Below, in pieces: positions 53,847 to 56,997 of a stretch of DNA of 56,997 nt. The notes under the pieces are model-generated. The model searched no databases. It was given only the letters and a program-made list of their open reading frames with translations, and was not told where the DNA came from. A program made the translations under genes and the position numbers. Source of the stretch: Ruminiclostridium cellobioparum subsp. termitidis CT1112 (lineage in GTDB: Bacteria; Bacillota; Clostridia; Acetivibrionales; DSM-1351); contig NZ_AORV01000030.1 in the NCBI RefSeq assembly GCF_000350485.1, forward strand, positions 1-56,997, in the 5' to 3' direction. Each line of letters begins with the position of its first letter. Position 1 is the stretch's first letter.

Positions 53847-53920
53847 TCCCACAACTTACAAATCATTATCAAATTATACCACTTTCTATTACAATATGAA
53901 ACAATTTGTAAGTTGTGGGA
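53847..53920. repeat. 17-bp inverted repeat bracketing a promoter
   Basis: TCCCACAACTTACAAAT (53847-53863) is a perfect inverted copy of ATTTGTAAGTTGTGGGA (53904-53920). The 40-bp centre contains TATAAT (minus strand, 53873-53878) and TTTCAT (53896-53901) with 17-bp spacing. The arms are either operator sites or recombination sites. Confidence 0.85.
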
Positions 53921-54117
53921 TATGTACACCATCAATATTATAGTAAATTACTTATTGGATTTTACAACTGGGAATGTTAAAGTAGATTAATAGTATTATA
54001 TTGATTAAAAATGTTTATAAAATAGTTGTTCTATACTGTGTAGTTTGGACGCAGTATTATCCTTATGCGTTGAAAAAGAGCACCTGTGGTTAGCCAAATG
54101 CCCTTAAGTAAATTACA

Positions 54118-55602
54118 TTATTCTTTATATTCCTTAACTTCAAAACTATAAATTTCTTTAAATTGCAGATACTCATTTCGACTCACGAATGGTTTAACGT
54201 TGCTTCTCTTAATGATTGATATGTAAGCTTTATCAGCTCCTTCAGACCTATTATCATACCATGTAAGGAAATTCTCCATTTCCTGCGCTGTTAAGTCGTA
54301 TTCTTTGATGGTTCCATTAGTCATAACAATTTCAAGTATAGCTTTGTTACCAGTTATAACTGGTGGTTCTTCAGTACCAGTTGGAGTTGCTGAAACTTCA
54401 TTTGACTTCGGACTCTCAACTCCATCCACAATAGCACTTACAACATAATAATAAGTGGTTCCGTTTGTAACATCGTTGTCTGTATATGTAATAGCCGATG
54501 TTGTTGTTATTGTTTCGTAAGGGCCACTTAGAGTTGTTGAACGTTTAATATTATACACTGCTGAGCCTGTTGTAGGAACTGTCCAGGACAAATCGACTTT
54601 TTTATTACCTGGTATAGCTATAAGATTTGATGGAGTTTTGGGAAAAATATTTTCCTCAGTAGTGTTATATATTAGTGTGTTTAAATTAGCAGTACCACCG
54701 AATATATAAACGCTATTTTCAATTAAAGCTACACCCGGATAACTCCTTGAATAGCTAAGTTTTCCTATATCTGTCCATGTATCTGATTGTATATTATATT
54801 TTTCAATTATGTCAGTAGCATCCCATGGAATACTTGTACGTCCCCCTAAAACATAAATATTACCACCATATGTAATAGTCCCGGTATATGTTCTGGCAAT
54901 CTTTAGTGGTGCCTTAAATGTACAAGTATTTGTTTTTGGGTTAAATACTTCAACTATTGAAGATGCACCATTTGCATCCCATCCTCCAATAAGAAAGACC
55001 ATTCCATCATAAATTGATAAACCCATTTGCTGTCTTGCAAAATTTAATCCAACAGAGTTTTTAGTCCAAGTATTTAAACTTGGATCATAAATATATATAT
55101 TAGATTGATGGCCATTAATATGATTATACCCACCAAATGCATATATCTTCCCATCTATAACAGCTAAAGGTGCACCCCCTAACGAAATTGGTAGACTAGC
55201 CAATTCTGTATTCCAGGTGTCAGTACTAATATCGTACGCTAAAAACTTTGATGTTGTGGTATTGTCACGAAATGTTCCCCCGGCAATATAAATTATCCCG
55301 TTTATTTCAACTGCATAACAACTTTTCATAGCAGTTGGTAACGAGGTCTTATAACTCCATGTATTTGTAGTTGTATTATAAACTTGTACTTTATCTGTTA
55401 CAGAACCATCTTTGTTAACCATTCCACCAAAAACATAAATATTATTATTAACATTCAAAGAAGCAGAACCTGATACAGGGGTTAACATATTAGCCTTTGA
55501 CGTCCAATTGAAAGGACTCTCTGCAAAACTAACCGTACAAAAAGCTGACATAACCGCAACAAACACTACCATGAAACATAATAACTTATTAAATCTTTTC
55601 AT
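54118..55602 (-). CDS. Secreted kelch-repeat / fibronectin III protein (prophage cargo)
   Basis: The 494-aa protein has a signal peptide (LLCFMVVFVAVMSAFCTVSFA), six kelch repeats (GGxxNxxxxx...W patterns, residues about 30-310; a beta-propeller), a fibronectin III domain (about 325-410) and a C-terminal domain. It is likely to be exported and bind a polymer or protein. Its place among phage tail and lysis genes suggests lysogenic cargo. GGAGG lies 8 nt before the ATG at 55602. Confidence 0.85.
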   Translation of the reverse strand: MKRFNKLLCFMVVFVAVMSAFCTVSFAESPFNWTSKANMLTPVSGSASLNVNNNIYVFGGMVNKDGSVTDKVQVYNTTTNTWSYKTSLPTAMKSCYAVEINGIIYIAGGTFRDNTTTSKFLAYDISTDTWNTELASLPISLGGAPLAVIDGKIYAFGGYNHINGHQSNIYIYDPSLNTWTKNSVGLNFARQQMGLSIYDGMVFLIGGWDANGASSIVEVFNPKTNTCTFKAPLKIARTYTGTITYGGNIYVLGGRTSIPWDATDIIEKYNIQSDTWTDIGKLSYSRSYPGVALIENSVYIFGGTANLNTLIYNTTEENIFPKTPSNLIAIPGNKKVDLSWTVPTTGSAVYNIKRSTTLSGPYETITTTSAITYTDNDVTNGTTYYYVVSAIVDGVESPKSNEVSATPTGTEEPPVITGNKAILEIVMTNGTIKEYDLTAQEMENFLTWYDNRSEGADKAYISIIKRSNVKPFVSRNEYLQFKEIYSFEVKEYKE

Positions 55603-55731
55603 CAAATCGACCTCCAAATAATATTTTCTAAATTATACCTCTATACCCATATCATTATAAGTCTGATAATCAATGTCGAATAAAGGTATAATTAGAAGTT
55701 ATATTATTGGAGGCTAATTTTTTCACACTCT

Positions 55732-56118
55732 TTAATATACTTCACTTTTAAAAACCATATAATCAAACACATCACCAACAGCCCAGTTACCATCAATTTT
55801 CTCAATCCAATGTTTGTCGGCACTTACTTTGTATTCAATACCCGGTTCAATTATTTCATCGTTTTTGGTTACTAACAAAGCATTATCAACATACTGATAT
55901 TCTTTTGCTAAAGCTAAAAGACACATTATTTGCCATTTATCAAATGAAAGTGCCTTTTTAAATTTTAACCCTATAGGGACTCTGTTAGTTTCAAAATCTA
56001 ATTTTATTGTTTGTGTGTTCTGAAACAGTAGCGTTTTTACTGCATCAGGATTAAAGTTACCTTTATGCCAAACTTCATTTTCATTATATTTTAGTTCTTT
56101 TCCTACAAATGTTGTCAT
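55732..56118 (-). CDS. Phage structural protein, unknown
   Basis: The 128-aa protein (MTTFVGKELKYNENEVWHKGN) has no recognised family. It is encoded 11 bp after a tail-fibre gene on the same strand and ends before the kelch gene. By position it is a tail or tail-fibre accessory protein. The 55618-55731 gap contains only a TATAAT-like promoter for the kelch gene and a GGAGG. Confidence 0.65.
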   Translation of the reverse strand: MTTFVGKELKYNENEVWHKGNFNPDAVKTLLFQNTQTIKLDFETNRVPIGLKFKKALSFDKWQIMCLLALAKEYQYVDNALLVTKNDEIIEPGIEYKVSADKHWIEKIDGNWAVGDVFDYMVFKSEVY

Positions 56119-56129
56119 ACAATTCTCCT

Positions 56130-56777
56130 TTATCCAATAATAATAACTTTGTATTGGTTTGCTATAGGTGCTACAGAAAACATAACACCAATATTATTTG
56201 CATCAACAGTATATACATCAGGAATTACTACCTGATAAGGTACTGAGTTTTCCCGAACCGTGACATGGGCATCCAGTGTATTTAGGTTATGGGTAATAGT
56301 AAAATCTGTAATTGTTCCATCTCCAATTACCTGGGTATATTTAGAAGTTTTTTGAGTAACTAATGTTTGCAAATCACTATCTGCCGCTTGCCATTCAGCC
56401 TTAATGTCAGCAATGGTATCAATAATGCTTCCATCAGAATCCTCATCTAAAGCTACCTTTATATTTTGAATCTCTGTAGATAGTGAATCAGTAGTAGTTC
56501 TTGTAACAAAGTCACTGTCATTGGTCAGTTCACTTGTTTTAGAAGGAATAAAAGGTTTATTAATTAATTCATTATAATCATATGTTCCACCTGTACCACC
56601 TTCTGCCCCCAAGTCCTCCCATTCAGTACCATCCCAGCCATAGAAGGTTTTATCTACAGTATTGTAATATATTTGGCCTTCCTTTGGATTGCTTGGTGCT
56701 ATTGCAAGGTTTTGTATAACTGCGTTTTGTAATTCGTTCTTATTTAAATCTATATTTGTTAAATAGTTTCGTGACAT
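56130..56777 (-). CDS. Phage tail-fibre-like protein
   Basis: The 215-aa protein has the GQIYYNTVDKTFYGWDGTEW region common in tail fibres, the YDYNELINKPFIPSKTSELTNDSDFVT motif of receptor-binding fibres, a coiled coil, and a C-terminal domain with FTITHNLNTLDAHVTVRENS. The latter domain is similar to the end of the next gene. It forms the trimeric adhesin of the virion. Start ATG has AAAGGTAAT upstream. Confidence 0.85.
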   Translation of the reverse strand: MSRNYLTNIDLNKNELQNAVIQNLAIAPSNPKEGQIYYNTVDKTFYGWDGTEWEDLGAEGGTGGTYDYNELINKPFIPSKTSELTNDSDFVTRTTTDSLSTEIQNIKVALDEDSDGSIIDTIADIKAEWQAADSDLQTLVTQKTSKYTQVIGDGTITDFTITHNLNTLDAHVTVRENSVPYQVVIPDVYTVDANNIGVMFSVAPIANQYKVIIIG

Positions 56778-56792
56778 ATAAAATTACCTTTC

Positions 56793-56997
56793 TTAGTTGC
56801 AATAAGCTTTTCCTGCAAATGCTGCTGTAAATGTTAATTTAACATTGTCCTGATCTATATACTGAATATCACCTATTACAACACTGTCAGCACTGTCTAC
56901 TACAATCACAGAACAGTATTTATGAAGATTGTGATTTATAAGCCATTCTGAAGCTGGAACTAACTGAACATGTACATAATTCTTATCTATATCTGGA
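56793..56997 (-). CDS. Phage tail-fibre protein, C-terminal end (partial)
   Basis: The last 67 codons of a gene that continues to the right: YVHVQLVPASEWLINHNLHK, then VVDSADSVVIGDIQYIDQDN, VKLTFTAAFAGKAYCN, stop at 56793-56795. The HNL...V.V...D.DN...F pattern is shared with the C-terminus of the gene at 56130, so the same small C-terminal domain is used twice. It lies 15 bp before the next gene. Confidence 0.75.
   Translation of the reverse strand, partial: PDIDKNYVHVQLVPASEWLINHNLHKYCSVIVVDSADSVVIGDIQYIDQDNVKLTFTAAFAGKAYCN

Overview
The window is low-GC, Gram-positive, Clostridia-like chromosome: consensus sigma-A promoters, strong GGAGG ribosome sites, intrinsic terminators, agr peptide signalling, an M-box Mg2+ riboswitch, TRAP (mtrB) and a DnaE-type polymerase. 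Family content suggests the Ruminiclostridium / cellulolytic Clostridium area, but that is an inference. Almost all genes are on the minus strand.

Layout. 1-8.3 kb: the leader-proximal end of a CRISPR array and a complete type I-C cas operon (cas3-cas5c-cas8c-cas7-cas4-cas1-cas2). Upstream of cas3 lies the most interesting element. A degenerate lone CRISPR repeat plus spacer (8215-8270, plus strand) matches a site 80 bp away (8135-8153) that has a TTC PAM and overlaps the -10 box of a minus-strand promoter. In the first 19 positions the only mismatches are 6, 12 and 18, the bases flipped out of the crRNA-DNA duplex in type I Cascade. That promoter reads into an unannotated 43-codon ORF with a perfect Shine-Dalgarno site and then toward cas3. 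This looks like a crRNA-like regulatory RNA, either a CreR-type autorepressor of cas or a CreTA-type toxin guard.

8.4-27 kb: core genome. trhP-trmR-mltG (tRNA wobble uridine modification and cell-wall synthesis), typA, mutS2, an acyl-CoA synthetase with a cupin regulator, small membrane proteins, a DnaJ-like protein, pgsA, a thioesterase, mtrB and dnaE. dnaE is split by a 1-nt homopolymer frameshift. 27-31.5 kb: a Cys-rich protein and a three-gene anaerobic glycerol-3-phosphate dehydrogenase-like operon (two flavoproteins plus DUF1667) carrying a duplicated, Shine-Dalgarno-containing intergenic element.

31.7-36.8 kb: accessory DNA. A tandem-repeat mini-protein, decayed fragments of an integrative element (relaxase tail, serine recombinase, sigma-like protein) and a BlaI/BlaR1-type pair whose sensor has an unusual duplicated extracellular domain. 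36.9-40.4 kb: corA under an M-box riboswitch, an orphan FetA-like ATPase and two DUF2087 proteins. 40.7-44.6 kb: an agr locus (frameshifted agrC, agrB, and a previously unlisted agrD), a 39-aa peptide gene, a CPBP protease and a TetR regulator. 44.8-48 kb: a NitT/TauT-type ABC importer operon led by a small protein with FeFe-hydrogenase-like cysteine motifs. 48.2-50.6 kb: a nonsense-interrupted aldo/keto reductase, an isoprenylcysteine methyltransferase-like gene and tRNA-Leu(UAG).

50.8-57 kb: the late end of a prophage: tail-fibre genes, a secreted kelch/FN3 protein, a PemK-like gene behind a promoter bracketed by a 17-bp inverted repeat, an XhlA-like holin partner, a GIY-YIG homing endonuclease and an M15 endolysin interrupted by an in-frame TAG. 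Several single-base homopolymer indels (dnaE, agrC) could be assembly errors.
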